From contig SZWC01000095.1 of assembly GCA_023375785.1 (NCBI GenBank), positions 388,277 to 452,276 of the forward strand: DNA of 64,000 nt. Reading direction: 5' to 3'. The DNA is from Penium margaritaceum (taxonomy: Eukaryota > Streptophyta > Zygnematophyceae > Desmidiales > Peniaceae). Shown piece by piece: positions 1 to 12,439 of the stretch; the stretch's first letter is position 1, and the number at the start of each line of letters is the position of its first letter. The position numbers and the translations under genes are program-made. The notes beneath the pieces were generated by a model, which saw nothing but the letters and a program-made list of their open reading frames with translations, searched no databases and was not told the origin of the DNA.

Positions 1-1232
1 CTCTCATATGCCATCGTCAGCCCCTACTCCACGCCGCAGCAAGTGCAAGCAGCAGCTGCTGCTGCGACGGCTGCAGCATCGGCACAGCCATCCCCACAAG
101 CTGCGCCGCAAGCACCACGGGCGAACACAAGTGGAGCAGATGGAAGTGGTCAGGGGAACAGCTCGTTCACCAGCTCGTCACAGCAGCAGCAGCAACCGCA
201 GCAGCAATCGCAGCAGCAGCCAGGGCAGCTGGGGCAGAGGTCAACCGTGGGTGGAAACAACAGCACTGGTGGCAGCAACAGCACTGGTGGCAGTAGTGGG
301 AGCAATTCGACGGTATCCCCTCTGCCTGTGGTCGTGGGCCACACAAACACATTGTTCTTGGTTATCCGCACGCGCGTGTACAACGACTCCGACGTGCCCA
401 ATGTGCTTGCGCTCTTTGAGTGAGTGACTCTGTGCCTCTGCCCATGCTTGGATGTCAGATGGGGGGGGCACCAGGTTAGGGGTGGTGGGGGGGGGGGGCT
501 TTTCCCCCCAAGTAAGAACTTTTTTCAATAGCTTGGTGGTGTGGCTAACACGGTTGCCAACTTGTTATTGCAGAAGATGGAAATTCAATCACTGACAGTT
601 AATTTTGCCAGAGTTAATGGAGCAGCTATGTTGCTCTCCACGGATGGAGGGAGAGGTCGACCTTCACCTTGCTCCATGGAGAGTCAAATGTCGAACATCG
701 GTGTTAGCTTGAACATGCTCAACGAACGGATCCAAACTCTGCTAACTTTTCGCAAAGCATATCAGTACTTTTCATTCTACGCTTTTTGAGGATTTTTTCT
801 TGAACATTTTGTAAGGTGTTTCAAAGTTTTCAATCCTACAGTGTATGTTTCAACCGGCTTAATGGCCGGCTTGAAAGCTGGTGCAGCTGATGCAGCTTGG
901 TCGTCTCAGGTGTGATGATTTTGGACGGTCCACTACCTCTGTCCTTCCACTTTTCATGTCTATTGCATTGCATTTCTTGCGACCGGCCGGTCCCATCGAT
1001 GCACAGGGACCGCTCACCAGCTACCAGATGGTGGCGACAAGCATGACTCGTTTAAAATCGTGGTCAAGGTTGAAAAACCAGCACACCTGGACCGTCTGCG
1101 GAAGGTCAAAGTTGAAGGGCAGTGTGGCTCAGACTGGTACACATGATTGTCCACCTGCTCCCCATTGCGTTGGTTGGAGAAGGCGATGGGGTTCTGGAGT
1201 CATTGCGCAAGCAGGCCTACAATCCCTCTTGT

Positions 1233-1268
<36 letters not shown>

Positions 1269-1482
1269 NTGTGTGGCATGAGTAGCTGTGTCTGTATGTG
1301 TGGCATGAGTAGCTGTGTCTGTCTGTGTGGCATGAGTAGCGATGTGCTGCATGGATGGGATTGGAATGGGGATGCAATTGCGCTGCAGGGGCCTGGACAA
1401 CTACCTGTCGGTGAAGCAGGTGACGGAGTACGTGTCGCGCGACCAGTGGGCGTGGTACCCGCCTCCCACCTCCAAGCTCTGA
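1..1482 (+). CDS. 3' end of an unnamed host gene (last two exons)
   Basis: The reading frame is open from the left edge of the window (frame 1) to base 419 and resumes at 1389, ending with TGA at 1480-1482. A GT donor (GA|GTGAGTGAC) at 420 and an AG acceptor (CTGCAG|GGGC) at 1388 join in phase, completing a Glu codon and then reading [14 protein letters not shown] and the tail [14 protein letters not shown]. The first exon is low complexity: an Ala/Pro/Gln stretch, a Gln run near bases 180-225, then Gly/Ser/Asn/Thr repeats, followed by an ordered-looking segment ([20 protein letters not shown]). The contrast between a disordered linker and a compact C-terminal block is typical of a nuclear regulatory or scaffold protein, but I do not recognise the family and assign no function. 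The gene starts left of the window. Its start, promoter and other exons are not visible. Confidence 0.72.
1235..1268. repeat. (TC)n microsatellite ending at an assembly gap
   Basis: About 17 TC units lie inside the last intron of the host gene and run directly into a single N at 1269. The true repeat length is therefore unknown, and the N probably marks an unresolved microsatellite. Confidence 0.95.
1270..1343. repeat. 27-bp tandem repeat, about 2.7 copies
   Basis: The unit GTGTGGCATGAGTAGCTGTG plus TCTGTAT recurs with one or two changes, directly after the N that follows the TC tract. It lies within the last intron of the host gene, upstream of the acceptor at 1388. Confidence 0.85.
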
Positions 1483-3250
1483 AGGCACGGCCCACTGAGC
1501 ACTAACCACGAAGCACGAGCTAGCTGAATGTTGGGCTCGAAGCACACGACCGCGGTCGGGTCAAAGCGCCGAAGTCGGGGCGTAGAGCCAACAACAACAA
1601 AAAAACAAAAAGACAGAAAACAAAACAGCAAAGCCTGGTTGTGCATCTCTCATGCCTCCTGCTTGCCACCGCCTCAAACCGCTTCGATCCACTTGAGCAG
1701 GTTTGCGCTGAGCATCAGCTAGGCTCGCAGTTCCAGGCAGCACGAGCCGAGGCTTCCTTGTCCATAGAATGTCGACGTGGCGGGCCAGCATGTGCCGCTT
1801 TTCCTGTACTTGCCACTGGATTCAACAGCATCAAGGCCTCAGTGCCTACACCTCGTTTCTGATGCTCCAATGTTCTACATGATTTGGCATCTGTTTCCCC
1901 ATCTCCGTGCTGCTCTTGTCTGTACGCCCATGTGTGAACTGCTTCACGCAGCGTTTGAATCGCCATTGCTGCACTCCCAAGGGATAACGCCCTGCTTGCT
2001 CATGCTAACCAGAATATGCTGTTGTGCCAGGATGTCAGCATGATGCAAACAATGGTGGGGTCCATGTAAAACTCTACTTCCCAGACGTGGTAAGAGTGCA
2101 TTAACATGCACAATGAATCAAGGTGAAGGATAACAATTGTGCAGGAAATCCATCCTAGGAGCTCTTTGTATCCACCTCTATTCACACCACCTATCCTTTA
2201 AATGTAACATCATAGGCCGTGTATCCACTTGAATGTCTGGCTTGCATTCATGTGCATGCACGCGAAGGGTAGTCAATGACCCCTCTTGCTATCCTGTTTA
2301 GTTTTCTCGGTGGCCTATGACACATGGAATGCCCTCATGTCTTCCTCTACATCTTCAGTACACCATACATGTACTTGAGACTCAGTATTTGGGTTGCGCT
2401 GGAGCTCTTTCCCAAAAGATACAAGCCACTTGCTGCAAAGCTCGCACATTCTGCCGGTAGCAGCACACTCTCAAGCAGTGGCATTTGCCACATGATCTAT
2501 GTCCTAATGACTCTCACTCGGTTTTGCTCGAGGGGAGCTCTAGCTCTTTGACACTTTGAGATGTTATGGCTATCTCCTCTTGTTGGTGGGGTGTAGAACA
2601 CACAAGTGACCTCTCGACTTTGTCCACACACTGGTGTGTGTGGACAAAGTCCACACCACCGATGCAAGTGATTGATCTGACGTGAAGCTCTCAAGTGTGG
2701 CATCGGCACACGTCGAATGAATCTTGCACTGCGAGCGTCTCAGCCGAGTGCAAGAGTGCCGCCGGTAGTAAACTATCAAAATGTGTCTGAGAACACAATT
2801 GCAGCTATCTGCACAACTGTCCTTCATTGATTCTTAGCAACACATGGAGCAACATGTGATAGGTAAGCATGCACCCACGTATGCTCCTGGTCAATGTGGT
2901 GGATTGTAGTTTAGTCGTGCATGGTTAGACATGGTTGTTACTTGGTGATGCTGAATTGGTGATCCTACGAGACCACACGACCAGTTGATTCCGCAGTGTG
3001 AGAAACCGTCGGTGGCACGTTCGCTGACCGGTCCGGTTTGATACTGTGATAGCGCCCGGGCCCCACCTTGATCTCCTCGAGTGGGTGGCCCGGTACCAAC
3101 GACAATCACCTCCATATTCTGTTAACCCTATCCTTGTTCCTTTCTCTAAGTTGTCTAGAGGCAAGTTCGCTCCATTCCATGGCGTCGTGTGTGCATTCAT
3201 GCTTTCATGCTTGGTCACACCTACTGTTCTAACAAGCATTTACATCATTC
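1483..3250. other. Intergenic; no gene seen
   Basis: This stretch holds the 3' flank of the host gene and then sequence with only short, unconvincing reading frames on both strands. A perfect hairpin lies at 2617-2652. The last few hundred bases (roughly 2880-3245) should contain the 5' LTR of the Copia element whose primer-binding site starts at 3251, but I could not fix its start because no second LTR was found. Confidence 0.6.
2617..2652. repeat. Perfect 16-bp inverted repeat with 4-nt loop
   Basis: The left arm GACTTTGTCCACACAC (2617-2632) is the exact reverse complement of 2637-2652, with the loop TGGT between. It sits in a gene-free region and has no T run after it, so it is not an obvious terminator. 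It could be a small foldback or the end of a decayed element. Confidence 0.9.
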
Positions 3251-3262
3251 TGGTATCAGAGC
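3251..3262 (+). promoter_or_regulatory. Primer-binding site, 3' end of initiator tRNA-Met
   Basis: TGGTATCAGAGC is a perfect 12-nt match to the complement of the 3' end of plant initiator tRNA-Met, the standard primer of plant Copia elements. It fixes the orientation (+) and the start of the internal region. Confidence 0.88.
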
Positions 3263-5630
3263 ATTGGAGGCCTACGCCTTCTGTGACGGGAGGGGACTCT
3301 TCTCCTCCCACGTTTCATCCAGGCCGGGCCCACCACCGCGATGTCTACCTAGCTAGTAGTGCTTGAAGCAGTCCCAGCTACTACATCTGTAGCAGCAGTA
3401 GCGATCACAGTACACAGCTTGCGTCAGCCCGTACTTGTGCTTCAACTGGCCACTGCTATCTCTCGGCAGCGGTCCAAACATTGGCACGGGTGCCATCTCC
3501 TGGTGCCACATCGGTGCCCCGCTACCATATCCCGTTGTACGGGGGTCCCGCGCCACCTAGCTCAGGACTTACGCACCTGTCCACTACCCACGGACGAGTC
3601 TTGTATCCTCACCACACTGCATTACGAGTGCGAGTGGTGTCGTGGTATAACTGTAGTCACCACTTCCCCCCCTTTTGGTGCTTCTTCAACTCCCTCACCC
3701 GTCCCCTCCTATGACTTTCGTAGAGCCTATTGTTGCATGGACTCCTTATCCGGCGCAGTCGTCTCCACCATCGCAACTCAACTATCCCTCGGTGTCATCC
3801 TCCCTCATGGCCATGCTAAAGTACCTCTCGAATCTTTGTTCCTCTACTCACAAGCGCCAGCAAGAGCAGTTCTTTGCGTTTTCCTCGACATCCCCCCTTC
3901 TCACCCAAAGGGAAGTACAAGTTGGATGCTAGACAGGAGATCATAGACACCTGACAAACTGAGACTGCTCTCTGTAGTGACTCTCCTACGGCTGTCCATT
4001 TTGTTCCTTATCCTCGCCGTGGATGATCTTACCAGTCCTGATAACTTGGGAGCACACTTTGCATCCCGCTGTCCTACACAGTGTTTGTTGCCCTTGTCAT
4101 GTCAGGTCGTTCAAATCAATGTTATCACGTCTATCCGTGACCCTGATGGCACTTGGATATTCAACTGCGACACTACGCATCACATGACACCATACCGCTA
4201 GGCATTCAATGCAATGGCGCGGTTGGCGATGTCCGGACTGGTTCCGGCCAAGTACTTCCTGTTCGTGGTGTTGATGTCTGCTTTTGGAGTTCGTCTGGCG
4301 ACGTCTACATCACTGTGATGTATGTGCCGGCCTTGAGCTCATCTTTCCGTCCTTTGTTTCTCTCGACCACATGAGCATGGATGGTTTGCAGCCCAGTAGC
4401 CTTGGCTCATTCACTCCTTTTTTGTGTGGTCATGTGATGCTACATGCAGAGTCACATGACAACTTGTGGTACGTCACTCCTCTATCCTCCATGTCCTAAC
4501 CCTTTTCCTCATAGAGGAAGCACATCTTTTTCACGAGTACTGTCCCCAGAGCACACTCACCTCCTCCACCATCACCTATGTCATGTACACACCTTTGTCG
4601 TTCAAAGTATGCTTCGAACACAAACTCCACTTGGCCTTGATCCCGCTATCTTTCAGTGTCTTTGTAAAACTGAATACATCATATACTCTCAGGGAAAGAT
4701 GCATAGGTCATCTTATCCTTTCTCCTTTTCCCGGGCCTTGCATGCGCTCGGGCTAGTCACTACTGACCTCGTAAGTCCCTTACCAGTGTTCTCTCTTCAA
4801 CAGAAGAGCAACATAACTGGAACAATTCATGAGTGGATCATTGCCACGGAGCGCAAGTGCGGTGAGTTTCTAGAGGAGGTGAATGACCTCCTCAAGAGCC
4901 GGGATGTCAGACGTAAGACCTCTGCTTCCTACATTCTTGAGCAGAACGTTGCCTCTAAGAGTTGGAACTGCACCATAGCTGACGTGGTATGCACTAAGCG
5001 CAATGAGTCTAGTTTGTACAAGGGCATTTTCTTAAAGGAAATGTCATGCATGAATTCGGTCTGGAAGAGAGCCCCCCACAGTTCATTGCCTTGCCTTGTC
5101 ACTCCCTACCAGAATTGGTGTGGGTAGTGCATAAATCTTCATCATGTATGCGTCTGTCGTTGTTTTGCCAGCATCTGGCTCCCTTAGGACTTGCGGGGCT
5201 GTAAGCTGACTTCCCATGGTCGTCTCTGTACCTATCTTGGGACATCTTGTCAGTCAAAGGCTTGCAGTTCTGGGACCCTTTCTGGCATGGAATCACAGAT
5301 TTGTGAGCGATGTTTTCTCGTACGATCTCCCCCTGGTCTGTGCCGGTGCCCATTTGAGCCTGGCAAAACTGTTGCATGGGGGAGAGTCTAGACAATGTGC
5401 ATTGTTGCTCCCTTTCTGGCAGTGTCCAAAGTCCCTCGTTCTAAAGAATCACTTACGCCACCCGTCTCCTCTACTCTTGCACACACAATTGACACCTCCA
5501 CCGTGCTAGAGCCCTCATCTAATTTTGTTACTCCAGGTGCTAACTCCGCTGACCAGGCATCCGAGTCTACCTCTTCGGTCGCTGACTCCACCGACCATGT
5601 GACTGTCGTTTTCTTCAAAGGCTGACTCCG
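3251..5630 (+). mobile_element. Copia-K: old, decayed Ty1/copia element
   Basis: A canonical plant primer-binding site TGGTATCAGAGC (complement of the 3' end of initiator tRNA-Met) lies at 3251-3262. Downstream, in Copia order, come traces of an aspartic protease around 4150-4370 (the tract with GTWIFNCDTTHHMT), a pre-integrase HHCC region near 4560-4720, and an integrase core around 4740-5100 (GEFLEEVNDLLKSRDVRR is recognisable). A post-integrase region follows at about 5190-5340 (SKACSSGTLSG matches the usual SKAYRLWDP block). No reverse transcriptase or 3' LTR was recognised. The element is broken in many places (well over ten) and looks old. Its priming type differs from that of the Copia-A/B/C family. 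Confidence 0.75.
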
Positions 5631-5961
5631 TCACCCAAGCAACAGAGTCTATCACTCTAATCATTGACTTAGCCGGCCAGTCCAGGAGCCCTCGAGCCCC
5701 TAAGTTTGATTCTGCTCTCTGTTACAATTCTTGATGACCAGGCCATGGATTTCTCATCCAACCGCGGCATTGTCCTTCATCGTCAGGCTGGTCGGAAGTG
5801 ATGACCATGCCGGATGATTGGCATTGCTGGGAGGTGGCCAGCAAAACCAATGGCAGGGGAGGGTAGGGTGCGGAAGGGAGGCCGTAGAAGGCCGGCCCTC
5901 CAAACGGTGGACGTCACGTTCAGAGATATGGTGGTCAGAGTGGCCGCAGTGGTGTTTTAGG

Positions 5962-6474
5962 CTACTGCATTAGTGGAGCTAGGCAAGCTACGGCTTGAGG
6001 AGGTGGAGGCAGAGGAACAGGAAGCACCGCCAACCCTACTAGAAGAGTGCGTCCAATGCACTTGCATGGCAGATGGCAAATGAGCATCATCAGAAGTGCG
6101 GGGCACTTTGGAACAGAGGGTCCTATGGCGCCACAGTTACAACATGTTATTGTGTTGGGTGAGGAAGCATAGGAGGATAAGGCGTTGGATCCATGCCCCC
6201 TACTGACACCGCCTTGCACGCCACCAGACCCACCTCCATACCGGCTGTGCTTGTCCCTCCCATGATGTTTACACCGCCTTTTGTGAACAGAGAAGAGGTC
6301 GATGTTGAGGAAGTAGGATGCGGAAACTAGGGAGGTGTGTGAGGTGTAGGCTGCACTGGAAGAGAGTGTAGACACTGCTGCTGCTCTGAAGACGAGGACA
6401 ATAACATGGTGGCTGGTCATTGAAGCTGATGAAGTAGAGGAGCCCAAGGTCATAGATATGTGGATGCAGGTCAC
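5962..6474 (-). pseudogene. Possible minus-strand gag remnant with degenerate zinc knuckle
   Basis: Read on the minus strand this stretch is Ser/Thr/Gly-rich and ends in a zinc-knuckle-like motif (CCNCGAIGPSVPKC). This resembles the C-terminal part of a retroelement Gag, with the usual His replaced. No protease or integrase follows in the expected direction, so the call rests on one short motif and composition. It may instead be chance low-complexity coding potential. Confidence 0.3.
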
Positions 6475-8060
6475 TGTGTTGGAGAAAAAGTTGTTGTTGC
6501 TGTTGCTGCTCCTGCTGCTAGTGCATCTGCTACAGGAGCAACCTGACTGACGATGTTGAATGCAGATGCAGCAAGGGGGCCCTGGTCAGTTGCAGCTGTC
6601 GTGTACGTATCCTTGCCACCAGCAGTACACCCACCAGCAATGCTGGTGGGTGTACGCATAGCACAAGTAGTCGCAACAAACGTGGAGGAAACAGCGCCAG
6701 AGACCAGTGTGCTTCAAAGAAGGAGAGACAATGAAACAAACTCAGAGCCAGAGCTAGCTGAGGAAACAGAAGTCCTACACGTGGAAAACCTATGGTTGTT
6801 GTGGGGGCTGCTTGTGCCATCCCACCAAGAGCTGTAGGCTGACTCAGGTGACACATTTAATGGACACCAGGTGGGATTTAAGGAAATTGAAGAGGTCACT
6901 GATGCCACGGAGGTTCCGTGACTGGTATGTTCTGTGATGTTGATGAGTTGTCCAAGGCGAACTGGTAGTATGCCACATAATCTGCAGCGTCCTCCATCTA
7001 GTAGTCCTCTTTCTGTTTGTAATCCTCACTGGGATGGTAGCCAGGATAACAGAAGCAAACACGTGACCACCGCTCTCCCTCTCCTTTGGCCTCATTGTAC
7101 GCAACCTCGTCCTTGATACGACCAGGCTTACGTCTGGCTGTGAGTCAGGTGGGGATCAACTTGGTGTCCGATGGAGAAACCATGATGCTGGCCATCCAAC
7201 TGCCTCACTAGGCAGATGCGCACAAGGCCGTGTAGAAGATGAGGTTGCTAGGGTGGTAGGGGCTCATGAACCGTGAACTTGGTAGTTGCGGCAGTTGCTG
7301 CGGCTGCTGCTGCTGCTGCTATTTCTGCTACTACGGTGCTTCTTTTGCTGCTGCTACTGTTGTTGTTGTTGCTACGACACTTGGCGCTTACAACACCGAT
7401 GCGGTGCTTATGGCTGAATCACAATGTAACATGTGCTGACAGTGGTGCCATTGGTGGATATGCACATGCATGGGATGTAGTGCAGCCACTGTCGAGGTGT
7501 GTGTGGATGTACGCTGGCTGTTCAAGGTGAGCACCAGTTTTGCAACGATCACCGCTGTTGAGCTTCATGCCTTCGCTTCCAATGAAGGGTCGCAAGTGGT
7601 GATCGGGTGCCAGATGCACCATGGCATGTGAAAGTATAGTGTTTAGGGCACTGACTAAGCTTGCATTCGTCCAGGGAGAGGTGGAGAGACAGTCTAAGTA
7701 GATTGTGGCATGGCCAGGATTTTGCGCAGGTCACCAAACTGTTGCTGAAGGGCAGCAACAGAATTAGCTGGTGGCATGCTCTGCATCGCGTTACCTGAGG
7801 TGGACTGTGTCGTGCCTGCAGTGCCTCGCCCAACCATGATGATGGGCACCGGATGCTATCGCCACAATGGAATGTGCTACTATCTGGTGCGTGGTGACGG
7901 TTAAAGATTGTCAGATCCGAGCACTAAGTACGTCTTACAAGGAGTTGAAAGAAGAAGAAAAATGTGTTGTTTTGGTTTTCTTTTTTAAAAGTACCCCATC
8001 TGTTTGTGGGTATCCCCTTCAAGGGATTTCTTGATAAACCCTCTCTCCCTTCCCCCCTCC

Positions 8061-8510
<450 letters not shown>

Positions 8511-8890
8511 GTGGCCGGCAGCTCCACAGCTTCAGCGGCTGGCTTAGATGCAACTGTTGAGGTGTTTCTGTTACTGCCATGGACGCCACAGTCAATGCAG
8601 GCATGGAGCTACTGCCACCAACGTACAATGCTGATGCTACTGTTGTGAAGAGGGATTGTGCTACCACTGCTTCCGCATGCTGTTATCTTGATTGCTGTGA
8701 TTTGTTGCTACTACTATCATTGCTGGTGTTGTTTCTACTGCTGCTGCTGCTACCACTGCTGCCTTTGCTGCTGCAACTACTACTGCAGGGTGCTACAGCT
8801 GCTACTGTGACTGCTACTCCACGCTGCTATAGCTGTTGCAATGCACTACTCCTGTTTTTGCGTGCTGCTCCTACTGCTGCACCAATTGTG

Positions 8891-8981
8891 CTATTGCTGC
8901 TGCTACTACTATTGCTGCTGCTGCTGCTGCTGCTGCTTCTGATGCTGCTGCTGCTGCTGATGCTGCTGCTGCTGCTGCTGC
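8891..8981. repeat. (CTG)n-type triplet repeat
   Basis: Imperfect CTG/CTA triplets with ACT, TCT and GAT interruptions lie in the middle of a wider triplet-rich stretch. Poly-Leu and poly-Ala frames on both strands result from this. Confidence 0.9.
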
Positions 8982-9100
8982 CCACCACTGCTTCTGGTGC
9001 CAATTGGACAATGGTGGCTCTTGGTACTGCTGCGCCACACACATGTGGATGGCAGCAGCTCCTGCACTTCCCTGCCACGTGGTAGGCAGCAAGCAAGAGA

Positions 9101-10296
9101 GCAAGCGAGTGAGCGAGCATCCAGATTCTTTCTTTCTCCTCTCTAGTTTTCATTTGTGGTCGCATTCATTCCTCAGCTACACACGTGGCTGCACCCGACA
9201 GAAGAGGAATCCATAGGAAAGGAATGAGGGAGAGTCGAGGAGGGAAACAGAAACAGCAAGAAAAACTCCTTGGTGAATGGCATAGCCTTTGCCTCATGCA
9301 TCGGCTTCGCCGTCGATGGCATGTCACAATAAATCGTTTTCATGACCACCTCATTACCATTGTTGTAGATTCAATGCTACGAAAAACAATCTGAATCATT
9401 TTCCTGGTGTTGGAAGCAGTTCTAAGCTGCCACCAGGCGGGACCAGGCTTGTTGGTGTTGGAAGCATTTTGCTCGGGAAAATCCAGCAGAGTCTCCTCCA
9501 TATTGGCCCACATGGATGCTTTCCAACGTTGATAGCACCTATGTGTCGAAACTCAAGCTAAGTATTATGTGTCTGTTACGTTTTAGCCTTTTTTTACCAC
9601 AATGGAAACAATTGTTTTGCTATTCAGGACAGGATTATTTTCTGCTGCCTCACGTTCTTGGACTGAGATGTGTAACCTGGTGCAACTAGAATTGGCAGCT
9701 AAGCAGCAATGGATGCACAGCTCTGATAGGGATATATTGCACTTAAGACTTAGTGCTAGAACTCTAGCTTAAAGTGAGTAATAACTAAATGAACAACATG
9801 AATGTGGCTTGGTAGGAGACCTTCCTACACTAATCCAAAAAATCAGAAACATCCCAAAAGAATTGGCCAATGGAGTTTTCTCGGCAAGCCCTGCCAGATG
9901 AACGTCAATCCCAAACCCCATAGTCATCTGTTTTTGCTGAAAAAAGTACCATACCAAAGTTTACAGTCCGAATTACGAAGAAAAATCATAAAGTAGATTC
10001 ATGGCTGCCTGAACTAGGGCAGACTATACACTACTCAGAACAGCCACCTGAGACTCCTTGCAAGACAAGCGACGGTGGCTGCTGCCATTGGAACTGGTCA
10101 CACACTGCTACCATGTGGGAGGCTCCATGAGAGGTGAAGGGAGCCAAGCTTCTCACCACAGTTTGACTTCCACTCCATCACTCAATGTCCACCGTCGTCA
10201 ACTTCTTCCAAGTCAATCGTTTGCATAAGAATGTGCACCAGCCGAGAGGTCATTGCAAAGATCAGTGAGGTAGTGCACACACAGATCACAAAACAA
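9101..10296. other. No gene recognised
   Basis: Only short open frames are present, with no domain, splice pair or repeat structure that I could support. A short word TGGTGTTGGAAGCA occurs twice around 9405 and 9451. Some of the right end may belong to the retroelement scrap at 10297-10430. Confidence 0.5.
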
Positions 10297-10430
10297 CCTT
10301 CCACAGTGTCTTCGTCAAGAATTCAGCCCGCTGCATGTCTGTGCTAACCTAGATGATGGATATCACCTGTCGCTCCACTTCATCACGCACAAAGTGAGGC
10401 TCAACAGCAATGTACCTCATACATGCTTAA
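10297..10430 (-). mobile_element. Copia RNase H tail fragment (Copia-J)
   Basis: On the minus strand this encodes recognisable C-terminal Copia RNase H motifs (HFVRDEVERQVISI and STDMQRAEFLTKTL, compare the usual ADxxTKAL ending). It is a short broken scrap. Its wording is close to Copia-E (61375-63110). If the inversion proposed here is undone, it also lies on the correct side and strand to be the displaced 3' part of Copia-D, but that is speculative. Confidence 0.6.
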
Positions 10431-10917
10431 AGCACACCTGCTTTCTCTACAATGGAAAGATTACAATATTTTTCATAGTGCAGAATTATGAAAGGCATAC
10501 ACTAACACAGCTCACGAAAAAAATGTTATAGCCACACAACCTCAACAACCCCAACCCCCAGAGAGACATACTCTGCCTGTGACAAATTATGTGCAATGTA
10601 GCCATACTTGCCACTGTACCGAGGTACAGTTGACATGCCCATTTCATACACCGAACATTCAGTGTATTATGTACATAGAAATTGGTAATCTCCATGAATT
10701 TGTGTTGACTGTTACTCAGCATTCTGTTCACATGGAAAACTATGTACACGACACCTGTGCCTTGGGAATAGCATTTCATAGTTCAACGGCGGAGGAAAAA
10801 AAACATGACATTCTAGGTAAAACGTACAGTAGACCTACACATGCCTTCAAACATTTCAAATGGACTTGTTTGTAAATTGGATGCTTACTTTCCAATTCCG
10901 TGACCTAAAAAACATAA

Positions 10918-10930
10918 ACATATGTATATG

Positions 10931-10977
<47 letters not shown>

Positions 10978-10991
10978 GTATATGTATATGT
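10918..10991. repeat. AT-rich (TA)n / ATATGT microsatellite
   Basis: Alternating TA with GT interruptions (ATATGTATATGTATAT and a run of about 12 TA units). Non-coding and strongly self-complementary. Confidence 0.95.
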
Positions 10992-11794
10992 CCAGCATAG
11001 ACTTCCAGTTCCTACATTGTGTTTCAATCCACCACAAACTGCGGAACTCGTCTCTCCCTCCAAATCCTTTATTGCATTGGAGCAGTGTAGCTGGTCCGTG
11101 CATTGTACATAAAATATTTCTATACAGTAGTGAATCATGTACACTAGTGCATTGTTTTACATATCTGAATCCTTGATTGCATTGGAGCAGTGTAGCTGGT
11201 GCGATCAATGATCAACAATCGACAATCGACGATTGTAGACAGCTAGTCGACGTTGAAAGGTGAGGAAAACTGACTGCAGAACGGACACCACATAGTCTGG
11301 ATCCCCCCTCCCCCCTCCCATATTGTATGTATTGAGCAAAAACTAGTTTTGTACACTTGCCTATCATATACACTAGTGTTTGTTATTTTCCATCACATAG
11401 ACCGCATACACTGACCAGCTACACTTTGCAAACACACTCTACCATTTGGGGGGGTGGGGGGGGGGGGGAGGTCATCCAGAGCCCAAGCTTATCCCCCTCC
11501 CTATAAATGGGTGGAGTGTAAAAGTGAAGTGTATCTGGTCAGTGTATGGATTTTGTGTGATGAGGGAAAACATGTACAGTAGTTTATTTGCATTCGATGG
11601 CATACATGCACAAAACAATACAGTCACCACGTAATCCAGAGTCTACTCCCCCTCCCTCCATGACTGAGTGTGTTAGGGCTATGTATCGGGGCGTGTATTG
11701 TGGTGACCATGTACTATGTTCACTATTGTCTTGTGCATTGGTGTATCTTCTTATATGTCTATCAGATACACACGCCATGTACACTCGCCCATTA
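10992..11794. repeat. Gene-free stretch with short direct and inverted repeats
   Basis: A 25-bp word beginning ATTGCATTGGAGCAGTGTAG occurs exactly twice, at 11071-11095 and 11176-11200. A 14-bp word CATACACTGACCAG at 11405-11418 is the exact reverse complement of 11535-11548, with a G-rich run (11446-11471) between. TGTACACTAGTG-like words recur. No ORF is convincing. The structure might be the end of a non-autonomous element. Confidence 0.6.
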
Positions 11795-12175
11795 CACTTT
11801 GTTTCCTTGGTGCATTTGGATCCTATTGGAGTTGAACCTGGATCACCAGTGGTGGAGTATCCCGTCACCTATGATGGATACAAGACTCCACCCGTCCAAC
11901 ACCCACATTTCGGGCTAAGCTAACTTTCTGAAGGCCCACTCAAATTGAGTGATTCAAAGCTTGATCTTGCATGGAGAAATTCAAGGAATAAAAATCCAAA
12001 ATCAGATCATTTTTTGAACCACTCCCTAGTGGTCTAACCACGGAATATGATCAACGGCACTCGTGGCAAGGAGCACACCACGTCAACAATCTCCCCCTTG
12101 CACCGCAGCCTTGGTGCCTTGTCCCTGGAAACTGAGGCATTTCAGACCTCACAGCACAGACTGAGCTCCATGCAG
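11795..12175 (-). mobile_element. Copia-B, 3' end: end of internal region and truncated 3' LTR
   Basis: On the minus strand, 12175 to 12089 matches the last bases of the internal region of Copia-A (its copy is at 49570-49655), including the polypurine tract GTGCAAGGGGGAGAT. The LTR starts with TGTTGAC at 12088 and can be followed to about 11795, where similarity to the Copia-B 5' LTR pieces (37535-37805 and 43695 onward) ends. The fragment starts exactly where Copia-B stops at 53818 (shared TGCAG/CTGCA). I infer it is the missing 3' end of Copia-B, separated from it by the Copia-F insertion and then by an inversion. Confidence 0.8.
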
Positions 12176-12439
12176 TGTTCAAAAAAGGACAGCCATCCGA
12201 TTGCCTCGATCCAACAATGTACTGGGCTCGGCACAACAACAACAAAAAAGGAAACAAGAGGTCCAAGAGAGAGATTCCTCTCTCTCTCTCTCTCAACCCT
12301 CCTGTCTATCCTACATGGCGGGGCATGGTATGGCTATGGGCAGGCCTCTTTAGGCGTCCCACTGATCCATCCATCCGCAGCCCTACCCACTCTACTCATC
12401 CTATTAGAGCTCCGGAGAGCTGATTGGATCACGGTACTG
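12176..12439 (+). repeat. U3-type LTR segment belonging to Copia-F, now beside Copia-H
   Basis: It starts with TGTTCAAAAAAGGACAGCC and ends at GGTACTG. It matches the minus-strand segment 54828-54571, the outer part of the Copia-F 3' LTR, along its whole length. It has no counterpart in the Copia-H 3' LTR (20120-20718), to which it is now physically attached. The five bases before it, TGCAG (12171-12175), match the outer flank of the Copia-F 3' LTR. It is the displaced outer part of the Copia-F 5' LTR. Confidence 0.85.

Noticed and set aside
3240-3250. Exact end of the Copia-K 5' LTR
   Set aside because: No second LTR copy was found, so neither LTR boundary can be supported beyond its closeness to the primer-binding site.
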